Assembly: GCF_034432235.1 (NCBI RefSeq) | Contig: NZ_DAOUCJ010000087.1 | Coordinates: 1 to 51,597, forward strand | Source of the DNA: Thermoflexus sp. | GTDB lineage: Bacteria; Chloroflexota; Anaerolineae; Thermoflexales; Thermoflexaceae | Reading direction: 5' to 3' | Length of the DNA stretch: 51,597 bases | In this document: piece by piece, positions 9,241-17,706 of the stretch | Layout of the letters: every line of letters begins with the position of its first letter | Position numbering within the stretch: the first letter of the stretch is position 1 | The notes under the pieces: generated by a model | What the model saw: the letters and a program-made list of their open reading frames with translations, nothing else | The model's database searches: none | What the model was told of the DNA's origin: nothing | Made by a program: the position numbers and the translations under genes

Positions 9241-9278
9241 GTGGGCGGGATCGCTCCTGTAGCGAGCGAGCCCGCCAC
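9241..9278. repeat. Long imperfect hairpin downstream of pepA
   Basis: Positions 9241-9278 form a hairpin. The outer arms GTGG(G)CGGG and CCCGCCAC pair with one bulged G, the inner arms TCGCTC and GAGCGA pair perfectly, and the loop is about 7 nt. There is no T-tract, so it may be a Rho-assisted terminator or RNA-stabilising element, or a member of a dispersed palindrome family (compare 14571-14624, 16031-16067 and 43047-43077). Confidence 0.6.
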
Positions 9279-9385
9279 GCTCCGCCCCCTCAGGGAGTGA
9301 GGCGGCGCTTGCGCTCCGATGGCCGGAAAGACCCTCCCCCGGGTTCATCCTCCCCGTGCCCGGGATCCCGCAGCGTTGGGTGGGA

Positions 9386-9414
9386 TTGACAGACTTCCTG
9401 TTTCGCTTTACGCT
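9386..9414 (+). promoter_or_regulatory. Promoter of the GH57 gene
   Basis: TTGACA (9386-9391) is a perfect -35 box. A 17-nt spacer leads to TACGCT (9409-9414). The GH57 start lies 42 nt downstream, and a palindromic operator-like site overlaps the expected transcription start. Confidence 0.7.
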
Positions 9415-9421
9415 ATTTAAG

Positions 9422-9433
9422 TAAAGCGCTTTA
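9422..9433. promoter_or_regulatory. LacI/GalR-type operator-like palindrome
   Basis: TAAAGCGCTTTA is a perfect 12-bp palindrome just past the -10 box. Its core AAGCGCTT is the classic centre of LacI/GalR-family (MalR, CcpA-like) operators. This position would block transcription. A maltose- or starch-responsive repressor is the natural guess; no regulator gene is in the window. Confidence 0.6.
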
Positions 9434-9456
9434 TCAAACTCGTTGAGGGGATTCCA

Positions 9457-11604
9457 ATGGGGAAGATCTATCTATCGCTGGCCTTCCACAACCACCAGCC
9501 GGTGGGGAACTTCGACTGGGTTTTCGAAGAGGCGTATCGCCGGGCTTACGAGCCGATGATCGCCGCGCTGGAGCGCCATCCTGGGGTTCGGGTAGCGCTT
9601 CATTACACTGGGCCGTTGCGGGACTGGCTGCGGGAACATCGCCCGGAGTTCTTCCCCCGGATCCGTCGCCTGGTGGAGCGGGGCCAGGTGGAGATCATGG
9701 CCGGGGCCTATTACGAGCCGATCCTGGCGGTGATCCCGGATGAGGATAAAGAGGGTCAGATCCGCAAGCACATCGAGGCGGTGCGGGAGGACTTCGGGGT
9801 ATCGCCGGTGGGCTTCTGGCTCGCCGAGCGGGTGTGGGAGCCGCACCTGCCCCTTCCCCTGGCGCGCGCGGGCCTTCAGTATACGATTGTGGATGATACC
9901 CACTTCAAGTGGATCGGGTTAACGGATGCGGATCTCTTCGGCTATTACGTGACCGAGGAGCTGGGATATCCCCTGAAGATCTTTGGCACCTCCAAGCATT
10001 TGCGCTACACGATCCCCTGGGCCTCCGTCCCGGAGGTGATCGGCTGGCTGCGGGAGCAAGCGGAGCGGCCGCTGCCTCCTGGTGCCCCGCCCCGGGTGGC
10101 CGTGATGGGGGACGATGGGGAGAAGTTCGGCCTGTGGCCCGGGACGGATGTCCATTGCTGGGATCGAGGGTGGATGGAGGAATTTTTCGCGGCCATCGAG
10201 GAAAACGCGGACTGGCTGATCTCGATCCCACCGGGCGAATATGCGGCGCGCTTCCCCCCGCTCGGCCGGTTGTATCTTCCAACCGCCTCCTACGATGAGA
10301 TGACCGAGTGGGCGCTGCCCCCGGAAGTCTCGGCGGAGCTGACGGACCTCAAGCATCGGCTGCAGACGGAAGGCCGGTGGGATATCCTCCGGTTCATCCG
10401 GGGAGGGTTCTGGCGGGTCTTCCTGGCGAAATACCCGGAGGTCAACCAGATGCACAAAAAGATGCTCTGGGTCAGCCGGAAGGTCCACGCCCTCCCGGAT
10501 CCGATCCGGCGGGCGGAAGCCCTTGAGCATGTGTGGGCGGGCCAGTGCAATTGTCCCTACTGGCATGGGGTGTTCGGAGGTATCTATCTCTTCCATATCC
10601 GTGAGGCGAATTACCAGCACCTGATCACGGCCGAGGCCATCGCCGATGAAACGCGCTATGGGGAAAGGCCGTGGGCGTATGTGGAACGACTGGATTTCGA
10701 TGGGGATGCCCGGGAGGAGATCGTGATCGGGACGCCGGATCAATGGCTTCTGATCAGCCCGGCCCTGGGAGGGCAGATCCTGGAGTGGGATCGTCGGGAC
10801 GCCGCGCTGAACCTGCTGAACGGGATGACCCGGCATCGGGAAGGTTACCATCGGGTCCTCCAGGAGGCTGCGGCCCGAGGGGAGATCGTGCTGGCCGGCC
10901 AGGAGGGCCGCCTGGAGAGCATTCACACCCATCGGGTGCGGGTGAAGGAGATGGGCCTGGAACACCGGCTGATCGTGGATTGGTATCGGCGGACGGGACT
11001 GATCGATCATCTGATGGCTCCGGACACCGCGCTGGAGGCCTTCTACCGGGCCCAGTATGCCGAATGGGGTGATTTCATCCACCAGCCCTATGCCCTGATC
11101 GCCTTAGAGACCGAGCCCCATCCATGCCTGGTCCTCCGCCGCGATGGCCATCTATGGGATCCCGAAGGCCCGAAGCCCGTGCGCCTGGAAAAGACCATCG
11201 AGGTGCTCTCGGATCAACCGATCCTCCGGGTCGTCTATCGGGTGACCCCCATGGGGCTCTCCCCCCTCCACGCCCGGTTCGGCGTCGAGGTGAACTGGGG
11301 CATGTCCGGAGGCGACAGCGAGAAAGCCTATACGGTGTGGCCCGACGGTGAGCTTCGCCCCTTTGCCACCCTGGAGGAGCTCCCCGAATCCGATCAGCTG
11401 GCCATTGTCCACGAATGGTGGGGACGGGTGGTGATCCGTCTCAGCCGGCCGGCCGCCTGGTGGCAATTTCCAGTGGAGGCGATCGCGAACTCGGAGGCGG
11501 GATTCGAGCGGGTCTACGAAGGAACCAGCCTGACGGCTCACTGGCTCCTCCGCCTGGATCCGGGGGAGACCTGGGAGGTGAAGATGGAATGGGAGCTGGC
11601 GTGA
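9457..11604 (+). CDS. GH57 family glucanotransferase/alpha-amylase with DUF1925-DUF1926 domains
   Basis: This 715-residue enzyme has the five GH57 motifs in order: HNHQPVG (residues 11-17), MAGAYYEP (81-88), WLAERVWEP with nucleophile Glu124, GDDGEKFGLWPG with acid/base Asp219 or 220, and a fifth around YDEMTEWALPPE. The C-terminal half resembles the DUF1925/DUF1926 beta-sandwich of Thermococcus 4-alpha-glucanotransferase (about 660 residues). It should act in the cytoplasm on alpha-1,4-glucans; there is no signal peptide. Whether transfer or hydrolysis dominates cannot be told from sequence. ATG 9457 follows GAGGGG. It is likely monocistronic and controlled by the adjacent palindrome. Confidence 0.93.
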   Translation: MGKIYLSLAFHNHQPVGNFDWVFEEAYRRAYEPMIAALERHPGVRVALHYTGPLRDWLREHRPEFFPRIRRLVERGQVEIMAGAYYEPILAVIPDEDKEGQIRKHIEAVREDFGVSPVGFWLAERVWEPHLPLPLARAGLQYTIVDDTHFKWIGLTDADLFGYYVTEELGYPLKIFGTSKHLRYTIPWASVPEVIGWLREQAERPLPPGAPPRVAVMGDDGEKFGLWPGTDVHCWDRGWMEEFFAAIEENADWLISIPPGEYAARFPPLGRLYLPTASYDEMTEWALPPEVSAELTDLKHRLQTEGRWDILRFIRGGFWRVFLAKYPEVNQMHKKMLWVSRKVHALPDPIRRAEALEHVWAGQCNCPYWHGVFGGIYLFHIREANYQHLITAEAIADETRYGERPWAYVERLDFDGDAREEIVIGTPDQWLLISPALGGQILEWDRRDAALNLLNGMTRHREGYHRVLQEAAARGEIVLAGQEGRLESIHTHRVRVKEMGLEHRLIVDWYRRTGLIDHLMAPDTALEAFYRAQYAEWGDFIHQPYALIALETEPHPCLVLRRDGHLWDPEGPKPVRLEKTIEVLSDQPILRVVYRVTPMGLSPLHARFGVEVNWGMSGGDSEKAYTVWPDGELRPFATLEELPESDQLAIVHEWWGRVVIRLSRPAAWWQFPVEAIANSEAGFERVYEGTSLTAHWLLRLDPGETWEVKMEWELA

Positions 11605-11833
11605 TCGGGCTTCCTTCTTCTCGCTGGCTTCCGGAATCAGCGACCCCAAGGAGTTGACCTCCGAGCTTTGCCGGTCTCTCCGGGAAACTCCCACCGGGAT
11701 TTCCCTCCCCCATTCGATAAGGGCGGTCGGTCGTTGCGCCCCCGCCGGGACATCCCTGGAGAGCATCCCGCGGTTAAACCCGGTTACTTAATTTAGAAAC
11801 TCTCTTGAAAATTTCTCGATTAACTCTTTTCTA

Positions 11834-11862
11834 TTGACAGCGAGCCGGCCGATCGCTACAGT
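11834..11862 (+). promoter_or_regulatory. Promoter of the phnDCE operon with overlapping inverted repeat
   Basis: TTGACA (11834-11839), a 17-nt spacer, then TACAGT (11857-11862). Upstream 11775-11833 is markedly AT-rich, like an UP element. The -10 box sits inside an imperfect inverted repeat with GATC at each end (11851-11866), a possible operator. The remaining 11605-11774 holds no gene that I can see. Confidence 0.7.
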
Positions 11863-11896
11863 GATCGATGTGACATCTTAGCGCGGGAGGAATCCG

Positions 11897-12892
11897 ATGC
11901 ATCTTTCCCTTTATCGGTTACTGGCGATCGGGGCGTTGCTGGGGCTCAGCGCCGCGTGTGCGCCGCAGCGGGCGCCCTCCACGCGGCTGGTGGTCGCGGT
12001 GCAGCCCACTCTGACGGCGGCCGAGGTTCAGGAGAAAGCCCGGCCGCTGGAGCGGTATCTGGAGCAGCGCCTGGGGCCGGGGGTGGATGTGGAGATTTAT
12101 GTCCCCCTCAGCCAGGCCGGGGTGGTGGAGGCGCTCCGCTTTGGCCAAGCCCACGTGGCGTTCATGGGGCCCTTCGCGGGGCTTCTGGCCGTGGAACGGG
12201 CGAACGCCCAGCTCGTCTTGGCCGAAGTCCGGGAGGTGCTCCATGACGCCCAGAAGACAGAGGCCACGTATTATTACTCCTATTGGGTGGTTCCGAAGGA
12301 TAGCCCGTATACGGCCCTGGCGGATTTGAAAGGCAAGCGGGCCTGCTTCCCCAGCCCGATCTCCACCTCCGGCTATATCGGGCCGATGGCCCGGCTGATC
12401 GAGCTGGGGTTGCTGCCGGAGCCTCCGGAAGGGCAGGAAGTGGATCCCAAGGCCTTCTTCGGACAGGTGCTTTTCGCGGGCGGCTACGGCCCGTGCTGGG
12501 AGGCCCTGAAGGCCGGCCAGGTGGATGTTACGGTGATCGCCGGCGATGTGCCGGAAACCCTCTATCGGGAGGTTCTGGCGAACACCCGCGTGCTCGAGCG
12601 ACAGGGGCCACTGCCTTCTCATGTGGTGGTGGTGAGCCCGGCCCTTCAGGAGCCGCTGCGTTCGAAGGTGATCGAGGCCCTCATGGGCCTGGGCGCGCCG
12701 GAATACCGGAGCCTGATGCGCCAGTTCATCTCCGGGATCTTCGTGGGCTTCCAGAAGACGGACGCTCAGACCCATCTGGGCGCGCTGCAGGCATATCTGC
12801 GGCGCACTCACATCGCCTTCTCAGAGCGCGTCGAGATCGGTAAGGGTGGGGGCGGCGAAGAGGAGGAAGAGGAGCGGACGCCTCGACCGTGA
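11897..12892 (+). CDS. phnD: Phosphate/phosphite/phosphonate ABC transporter substrate-binding lipoprotein
   Basis: This 331-residue PhnD-family protein has an N-terminal lipoprotein signal with lipobox SAAC (Cys21). Family features include LVVAVQPTLTAAEVQEKARP, VEIYVPLSQAGVVEALRFGQ and VDVTVIAGDVPETLYRE. It would bind an oxyanion of phosphorus outside the membrane and hand it to PhnE/PhnC. No C-P lyase or phosphonatase genes are near, so phosphite or phosphate are as likely as phosphonate. The C-terminus ends in a Gly/Glu-rich tail. GGGAGG precedes ATG 11897. Confidence 0.92.
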   Translation: MHLSLYRLLAIGALLGLSAACAPQRAPSTRLVVAVQPTLTAAEVQEKARPLERYLEQRLGPGVDVEIYVPLSQAGVVEALRFGQAHVAFMGPFAGLLAVERANAQLVLAEVREVLHDAQKTEATYYYSYWVVPKDSPYTALADLKGKRACFPSPISTSGYIGPMARLIELGLLPEPPEGQEVDPKAFFGQVLFAGGYGPCWEALKAGQVDVTVIAGDVPETLYREVLANTRVLERQGPLPSHVVVVSPALQEPLRSKVIEALMGLGAPEYRSLMRQFISGIFVGFQKTDAQTHLGALQAYLRRTHIAFSERVEIGKGGGGEEEEEERTPRP

Positions 12893-12931
12893 GGATGGCA
12901 TACGATGGAGAATCGAAACGAGGGGACGCCG

Positions 12932-13720
12932 ATGACCCAAGCTGTTCCATCCCTGCGCCGGGCTGTGCGCTTGGCCCGGGAGGAGATCGCGGTCGCTGTG
13001 GAGGATCTCTGGTTTGCTTACCGGGAGGGGAAGTGGATCCTCCAGGGGGTGCATCTCCAGGTCCCCGCCGGAGGGTTCTGGACAATCATGGGGCCCTCCG
13101 GCGCGGGCAAGACCACCCTCATGCGGATCATGGCCGGGCTCCTTCCGTTCCCAAAGGGCCGGGTTTTCCTCCTGGGGCATCCGTTGCAGGGGGAGCTGGA
13201 GCCCGCGCTGCGTCGGCTCATCGGTTATATCCCGCAGCAGCTGGGGCTGGTGCGGGGCCTGACGGCGCTGGAGAATGTGCTTCTCGGATCCCTGGCCCGT
13301 CATCCGGGGTGGCGGACGGCCCTGGGCTTTTTCCCTCGCGCCGAGATCGAGCGGGCGATGGCGTTGCTCGAGATGCTGGATCTGGCGGATAAAGCGGAAG
13401 AGAAAGTGTTCCGCCTCAGCGGAGGGGAGCGCCAGCGGGTCGCCATCGCCCGCGCCCTGATGCAGGATCCCCAGCTGATCCTGGCGGATGAGTTCGTCTC
13501 CGACCTGGACCTTCCCCGGGCGGCTCAGGTGCTGGCCTTTGTGCACCGCCTGGCCCGGGAAAGGGGCTTGACGGTGATCCTGAACCTCCATGAAATCCAG
13601 CTGGTTCAGGAGTTCGCAGATCACGTGGTGATCCTGAAAGAGGGGCAGGTGGTTTTCGAAAGCCCGGCTCTGGATCTGAGCTGGGGGTTGTTCCGGGAGA
13701 TCATGGAAGGGAAGGAGTGA
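12932..13720 (+). CDS. phnC: Phosphonate-type ABC transporter ATP-binding protein
   Basis: This ATPase of about 262 residues has Walker A GPSGAGKTT, Q-loop IPQQLGL, signature LSGGERQRVAIARAL and Walker B LILADEF. It powers import with PhnD and PhnE. I chose ATG 12932, which has GAGGGG at 6 nt; an in-frame ATG at 12905, with a more distant GAGG, would add nine residues. Either way the protein has an unusually long N-terminal leader before the first strand (IAVAVEDLWF). It starts tens of bases after phnD and ends 1 nt before phnE. Confidence 0.92.
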   Translation: MTQAVPSLRRAVRLAREEIAVAVEDLWFAYREGKWILQGVHLQVPAGGFWTIMGPSGAGKTTLMRIMAGLLPFPKGRVFLLGHPLQGELEPALRRLIGYIPQQLGLVRGLTALENVLLGSLARHPGWRTALGFFPRAEIERAMALLEMLDLADKAEEKVFRLSGGERQRVAIARALMQDPQLILADEFVSDLDLPRAAQVLAFVHRLARERGLTVILNLHEIQLVQEFADHVVILKEGQVVFESPALDLSWGLFREIMEGKE

Positions 13721-13721
13721 A

Positions 13722-14534
13722 ATGAGCCTGAAGCATGGGGCCGTTCATGGAACGTGGTCAGGTTTGGAATGGCGTCGGTGGCGGGAGCTGGGGTTCAGCC
13801 TGGGGCTGGTGGCGCTGCTGGCCTGGCTGCTGAATGGGATGGGGTTTTTCGAGGCGGAGCGTTGGATGCGGGGAGGGGTCAATCTGGTCCGCTTCGCTCA
13901 GGAGATGTTCCCCCCCGATGTCCGGGTCCTGCCCACCATTGCCGGCGCCCTCCTGGAGACCCTTCAGATGGCGTTCGCGGGGACTCTGCTGGGGTTTCTC
14001 CTTTCGTTCCCCCTGGGCGTGCTGGGATCCCGGACCCTGTTCCCGGCGGGTGTGGTGGCCGTGGTTCGCCTCGTGGTCGCCGCCCTTCGAACAGTGCCTT
14101 CGCTGCTGTGGGCCGTGTTGATGGTCATCCTGGTGGGGCTGGGGCCTCTGGCCGGAACCCTGGCTCTGGCCTTTTACACCGTGGGCTATCTGGCCAAGCT
14201 CTACGCGGAGCTTTTCGAAGCGATCGATCCGGAGATCCTCGAGGCCATGCGGGGGGTGGGGGCGAAGCGCCGCCATCTGATCCGCTTCGTCCTCTGGCCG
14301 GAGAGCGCCAACGCCATCCTCAGCCAGCTGCTGTTCATGCTGGAATACAACGTGCGGGCCTCCACCCTCCTGGGCCTGGTGGGCGCTGGGGGCATTGGGT
14401 TTTACATGCAGGCGTATCTGGGCACCATGGCGTATGCCCGCCTGACCACCGTGCTCCTCGCGGTGCTCCTCCTGGTGATCGGCATGGATGCGCTGAGCGC
14501 CTGGATTCGACGGCGTTATCTGCTCCGCCCGTGA
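13722..14534 (+). CDS. phnE: Phosphonate-type ABC transporter permease
   Basis: This 270-residue membrane protein has about six transmembrane segments. The permease coupling loop appears around EAIDPEILEAMRGVGAKRRH, typical of PhnE (EA..G motif). It forms the channel of the PhnCDE importer. ATG 13722 follows directly on the phnC stop, with AAGGAG just upstream, so the two genes are translationally coupled. It is the last gene of the operon. Confidence 0.93.
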   Translation: MSLKHGAVHGTWSGLEWRRWRELGFSLGLVALLAWLLNGMGFFEAERWMRGGVNLVRFAQEMFPPDVRVLPTIAGALLETLQMAFAGTLLGFLLSFPLGVLGSRTLFPAGVVAVVRLVVAALRTVPSLLWAVLMVILVGLGPLAGTLALAFYTVGYLAKLYAELFEAIDPEILEAMRGVGAKRRHLIRFVLWPESANAILSQLLFMLEYNVRASTLLGLVGAGGIGFYMQAYLGTMAYARLTTVLLAVLLLVIGMDALSAWIRRRYLLRP

Positions 14535-14570
14535 GCGGGAAGGTGCCCCTGATCGCCTGTCGCGTTTCTG

Positions 14571-14624
14571 GAGGGTGGGGCGGTGGCGATCCGGCTCGCC
14601 CTGTTCCCGCAGCGCCCCACCCTC
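14571..14624 (+). terminator. Large two-tier hairpin after phnE
   Basis: A perfect 12-bp stem pairs 14571-14582 with 14613-14624. It encloses a small inner hairpin (GGCGA...TCGCC). A C/T-rich stretch rather than a clean U-tract follows, so intrinsic termination is only probable. Confidence 0.55.
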
Positions 14625-15227
14625 TTCCCTTCCTCCCCCGCAACGCCTCCCCCATTCACCGCTCCTGCCCTTGATCCGCGCTCGCAGACCGGCCCCGGGC
14701 CGTTTGAGGTGGCCAGCCCATCGCTTCGACCATGTCTACACCCCAAAGGCCGGGCCTCCGCCCGCCATGGGGATCGCCCCAAAGGGCAGCAGGTGTCCGA
14801 ACACGCGGCGCGCCGATCGGAGAGCTCCATGGCGGAAGCGGAATAAGAACAGCCGCTGCGGATCGCTCGAGCGCCAGATTGATTCCCTTAAAACATAATA
14901 CCCAGCCATCTTAGGGGTTTGTTTTCGACGATGCGTGTACAGACAGGGTCTTAAGGTTCCCCTTCTCGCTCCTTCTCATCGATAAGCCGGTATCTATTCC
15001 GTCCGAACGGGCGATGAAGTCAACCGGGCGAGGAAGGCGCAAACGTTGATGAGCGAATAAGGTTTGGGATCTTGGGAAGCGACGGTTCCCTCCTTTCTTC
15101 CACCGGTTTTATCCATTCGTTTCGTCCGATGATCTTCCAATGAGCTGTCCGATCGGCTAAAGCCAGGGTGAGCAAAGGGAAGAGATCCACCGTCGGTTCG
15201 GAGATCGTGATATGCTCACAATGGGAT
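14625..15227. other. Gene-free stretch
   Basis: No ORF here shows protein-like composition or a ribosome site with a long frame. Base composition drops to more AT-rich values from about 14870 onward, unlike the coding DNA around it. I saw no tRNA fold, tandem repeat or inverted repeat of note. It may be a decayed gene or a regulatory region. Confidence 0.5.
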
Positions 15228-15256
15228 TTGACTTCCTTTGAATTTTGCGATACAGT
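15228..15256 (+). promoter_or_regulatory. Promoter with a long leader before the 15554 gene
   Basis: TTGACT (15228-15233), a 17-nt spacer and TACAGT (15251-15256). The -10 box is identical to that of phnD. The next gene starts about 290 nt downstream. The leader contains a short perfect inverted repeat (ACGATC...GATCGT near 15309-15328). Confidence 0.6.
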
Positions 15257-15553
15257 TTATCTACGCGGCTTTGAACAAAATAGAACGGTGCTTTGCTCCC
15301 TTTCCGGTGACGATCATCGTAGCGATCGTCGGACGATGGGGGGTCTTGTAGGGGCCGGGAGGGCCGAAGGATCCCTGCGCATAGGGATGCGGATGGGCGC
15401 GCTCTCGGGGGTGCCCGCTGGTATACCATCTGCCTCCCTTCTCTTCGCGGGATGCAAGGGATACGGGGAGGGGAAAATCCGTTGGGGGCTGGATCGGGCC
15501 TCTGAGGCGCTAAAAATTCCAGTGATCATCTCATTTGCAATAGGAGGTCTCCC

Positions 15554-15958
15554 ATGAAAGAGATTTTAGAGGGCCGAATCAGCCTGCTGCGTTCTCAGCT
15601 GGCCGATGTAGAGCAGCGGCGAGAGTATATCCAGGCCCAGTTGCGGTTGCTGGAGGACATCGCGGAGCTCATCGAGAAGTATCCAGCGCTGGGCGAGGGG
15701 CTGATCGGTTTGTTCCGACAGACCGCGATGCCTCGGCGTCGCCGCACCCGGGAGCTGGTGAATACCATTGTGGAGGTGCTGAAAGCGGCGCCCCAGGGCA
15801 TGGAGCTCGAGGAGATCCGCCGGGCGCTGTTGGATCGGGGGCTTCAGGTTCCGGGAAGGGATCCCCAGATGCAGCGGGCCCGCTTGACCCTGATCTTCCG
15901 CAAGAACCAGGATCTGTTCCAGCGGGTCCGACGGGGGGTTTACCGGTTGAAGGTGTAA
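15554..15958 (+). CDS. Coiled-coil protein with HARE-like winged-helix domain
   Basis: This is a 134-residue protein of unknown role. Residues 1-55 form a likely coiled coil (ISLLRSQLADVEQRREYIQA). Residues 68-134 look like a HARE-type winged helix: GMELEEIRRALLDRGLQ, then FRKNQDLFQRVRRGVYRL, where the ending RGVYRL is typical of that family. HARE-HTH domains in bacteria are linked to DNA or RNA polymerase and to modification-sensing proteins. A strong AGGAGG precedes ATG 15554. The gene stands alone, after a 1 kb gap and a long leader. Confidence 0.8.
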   Translation: MKEILEGRISLLRSQLADVEQRREYIQAQLRLLEDIAELIEKYPALGEGLIGLFRQTAMPRRRRTRELVNTIVEVLKAAPQGMELEEIRRALLDRGLQVPGRDPQMQRARLTLIFRKNQDLFQRVRRGVYRLKV

Positions 15959-16030
15959 GGTCTCCCTTTGTGGGACGCTGCCCCGGCTTTCCATCGTTTG
16001 GGGGGTCCCTGGAAGGGGGGATGGGTTTTC

Positions 16031-16067
16031 GTGGGGTGTGGGCCGCTGAAGGCGGCCTGCGCCCCAC
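16031..16067. terminator. 16-bp hairpin between convergent genes
   Basis: Positions 16031-16046 pair with 16052-16067 over all 16 positions, counting G-U pairs, around a 5-nt loop. There is no U-tract. Its location between two convergent genes suggests transcription termination. The 3' arm GGCCTGCGCCCCA recurs at 29937-29950. Confidence 0.55.
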
Positions 16068-16089
16068 GAGTGCTTCCTTCGAAGCGATT

Positions 16090-16587
16090 TCACGATCGGG
16101 TGGAGGAATCGCCTCGGCGGTTGAAAGTCTGGATTTCCTCTCGCAATGCCCCCCGCAGCAGTTGCCGCTCGATCCCCTCCAGCGGGAGCTCCGACAGATC
16201 CGATGCTTGAAGCAGACGCTCGCCCGTGGTGAGAAGGAAAGTGAACCGATGCCAGCGGCGGCTGGCCACCGGCTGGGGGAGCGGCTGCATGGGGCCCAGT
16301 TGCAGGAGATAATACAGCGCCTCCGCGCGGGGGTGATCCGGCTCCTCCGGGAACAGATCGCGGCGTCGGACCAGCTCGTAGCCTCTTAAGGGCGCATAGT
16401 GACGGATGGACCAGCGCTCGGGCCCGAAGGCGGCCGTGTAGTAGAAGGCAACGAAATCCACGAAAGGGGCCAGCGGCGGGGCGTGACGAAGCGGGATGCG
16501 ATACGCCCGGGTCTCCTGGATCCATTGCCAGTCTCGCGGATGGCGCACCACCGCAATGAGCACGATGGCTTCCGGGAAAAGCTCCAT
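16090..16587 (-). CDS. Conserved hypothetical protein
   Basis: The protein has about 165 residues with no function I recognise. Notable stretches are IVLIAVVRHPRDWQWI, YRIPLRHAPP, DFVAFYYTAAFGPERW and YYLLQLGPMQPLPQP. The order looks like a compact alpha/beta domain rich in His, Arg and Trp. I believe similar sequences occur across Chloroflexota and Cyanobacteria, but cannot check. The start is uncertain: ATG 16587 has no clear ribosome site, and an in-frame TTG at 16614 has a GGAG upstream. It shares its strand with the nucleoside transporter genes and lies about 125 nt downstream of them. Confidence 0.75.
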   Translation of the reverse strand: MELFPEAIVLIAVVRHPRDWQWIQETRAYRIPLRHAPPLAPFVDFVAFYYTAAFGPERWSIRHYAPLRGYELVRRRDLFPEEPDHPRAEALYYLLQLGPMQPLPQPVASRRWHRFTFLLTTGERLLQASDLSELPLEGIERQLLRGALREEIQTFNRRGDSSTRS

Positions 16588-16710
16588 GAATCGGCCTGTG
16601 GGGGCGGATGCCAACTCTGCGGTCTCCGTCCATAAGGATGATAGACAGTTTCCCAGTGGGCCGGGCGCCGGAGGCGCCGCTCAGCAAGCCCATTGAGAGG
16701 AGCCTCGCCT

Positions 16711-17706
16711 CTATTCTTCCTCGAAGACGGTCCCCAGCGCGGCGGGTGGGGAAACCTGGAGGCTGCGGAGAACCCGGAGGGCAAGGCGGCGGCTGGATTC
16801 CGGCAGGCGGGAGAGCGCGGTCTGGACCCACTCCGTGTTGCCCAGGTTGGTCAGCAACAGGGCAAAGATCATCAGAGGGAAGGGTGCCACATTGAGGACC
16901 TGGGAGGGGATTCCGGGGAGGCGGGGTTGAAGAACCAGGCTGAGCCACTGGAGCAGGGCAAAGATCAGCGCTCCAAAGGCTCCGCGCACCGGGTGCCATC
17001 CTCCGAAGATCGTAATGGCCAGCACGATCCATCCGATCCCATCGATGCCGGAGATCGGCCCCTGCCATCCACCCTTAAGATCCAGGGTGTAAGCGGCCCC
17101 GGCGAACCCCACCAGCGCTCCGCCCAGGACGGCGTATCCATAGCGCACCCGGGTCACCGGGACCCCCCGTACGAACGCGGCGGGAGGGCGTTCGCCCACG
17201 CAGCGGAGCACCAGCCCGGGTCGGGTCCGGAAAATCCACACCCAGGCCAGCGCCACAGTGGCCAGGCTGATGTAAACCACCGGGCTTTGCTGGAACAGCA
17301 GAGGCCCGAGAACCGGGAGATCCTTCAAAACGGGGATCGGGAGCGCGCCCACGCGGGGACCGGGCATGCCCATGAAGGGGTTCCCCAGGAAATACGCCAG
17401 ATCCCGACCCAGCAGGGCCAGCACCAGCCCGACCGCCACCTGGGATTGACGAAGGGTCAGGCTGGCAAAGGCGACCACCAGGGCCATCAAGGCCCCGATG
17501 ACGGTGCCGGCCAGGAATCCCAGCTCCAGGCTCCCGGTTCGCACGGCAACTGCGAAGCCGGCCATGGCGGCCAGCAGCATTGCCCCGTTGACCGAGAGAT
17601 TCACCACCCCGGCCCGTTCCGAGAACGTCTCACCGATCACCGCGATCAGGAGGGGCGCGGCGGCGGCCAGAACCCCCGCCAGACCGAAGATCCACTCAAG
17701 CGTCAT
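16711..17706 (-). CDS. nupQ: Nucleoside-type ABC transporter permease (second subunit)
   Basis: This is a branched-chain-amino-acid-type permease of the BMP/nucleoside family, about 331 residues with 8-10 transmembrane segments. ERAGVVNLSVNGAML near the N-terminus and CVGERPPAAFVRGV are family features. ATG 17706 lies inside the end of the preceding permease gene (11-nt overlap), with AAGGAG adjacent, so translation is coupled; an upstream in-frame TTG at 17724 is less likely. It pairs with the 17696-18781 product as the membrane channel. Confidence 0.9.
   Translation of the reverse strand: MTLEWIFGLAGVLAAAAPLLIAVIGETFSERAGVVNLSVNGAMLLAAMAGFAVAVRTGSLELGFLAGTVIGALMALVVAFASLTLRQSQVAVGLVLALLGRDLAYFLGNPFMGMPGPRVGALPIPVLKDLPVLGPLLFQQSPVVYISLATVALAWVWIFRTRPGLVLRCVGERPPAAFVRGVPVTRVRYGYAVLGGALVGFAGAAYTLDLKGGWQGPISGIDGIGWIVLAITIFGGWHPVRGAFGALIFALLQWLSLVLQPRLPGIPSQVLNVAPFPLMIFALLLTNLGNTEWVQTALSRLPESSRRLALRVLRSLQVSPPAALGTVFEEE

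Noticed and set aside
11897..14534. Phosphonate degradation cluster
   Set aside because: Only the importer genes are present; there is no C-P lyase, phosphonatase or ptxD nearby, so phosphonate as substrate is not shown.
14575..14914. Overlapping plus-strand ORFs of 60-107 codons after phnE
   Set aside because: Ser/Pro/Arg-rich sequence in several frames at once, overlapping a hairpin, without ribosome sites.
14535..15553. tRNA or other RNA gene in the 1 kb gap
   Set aside because: I found no TTCGAAT-type T-loop in a cloverleaf context and no long conserved fold, only short inverted repeats.
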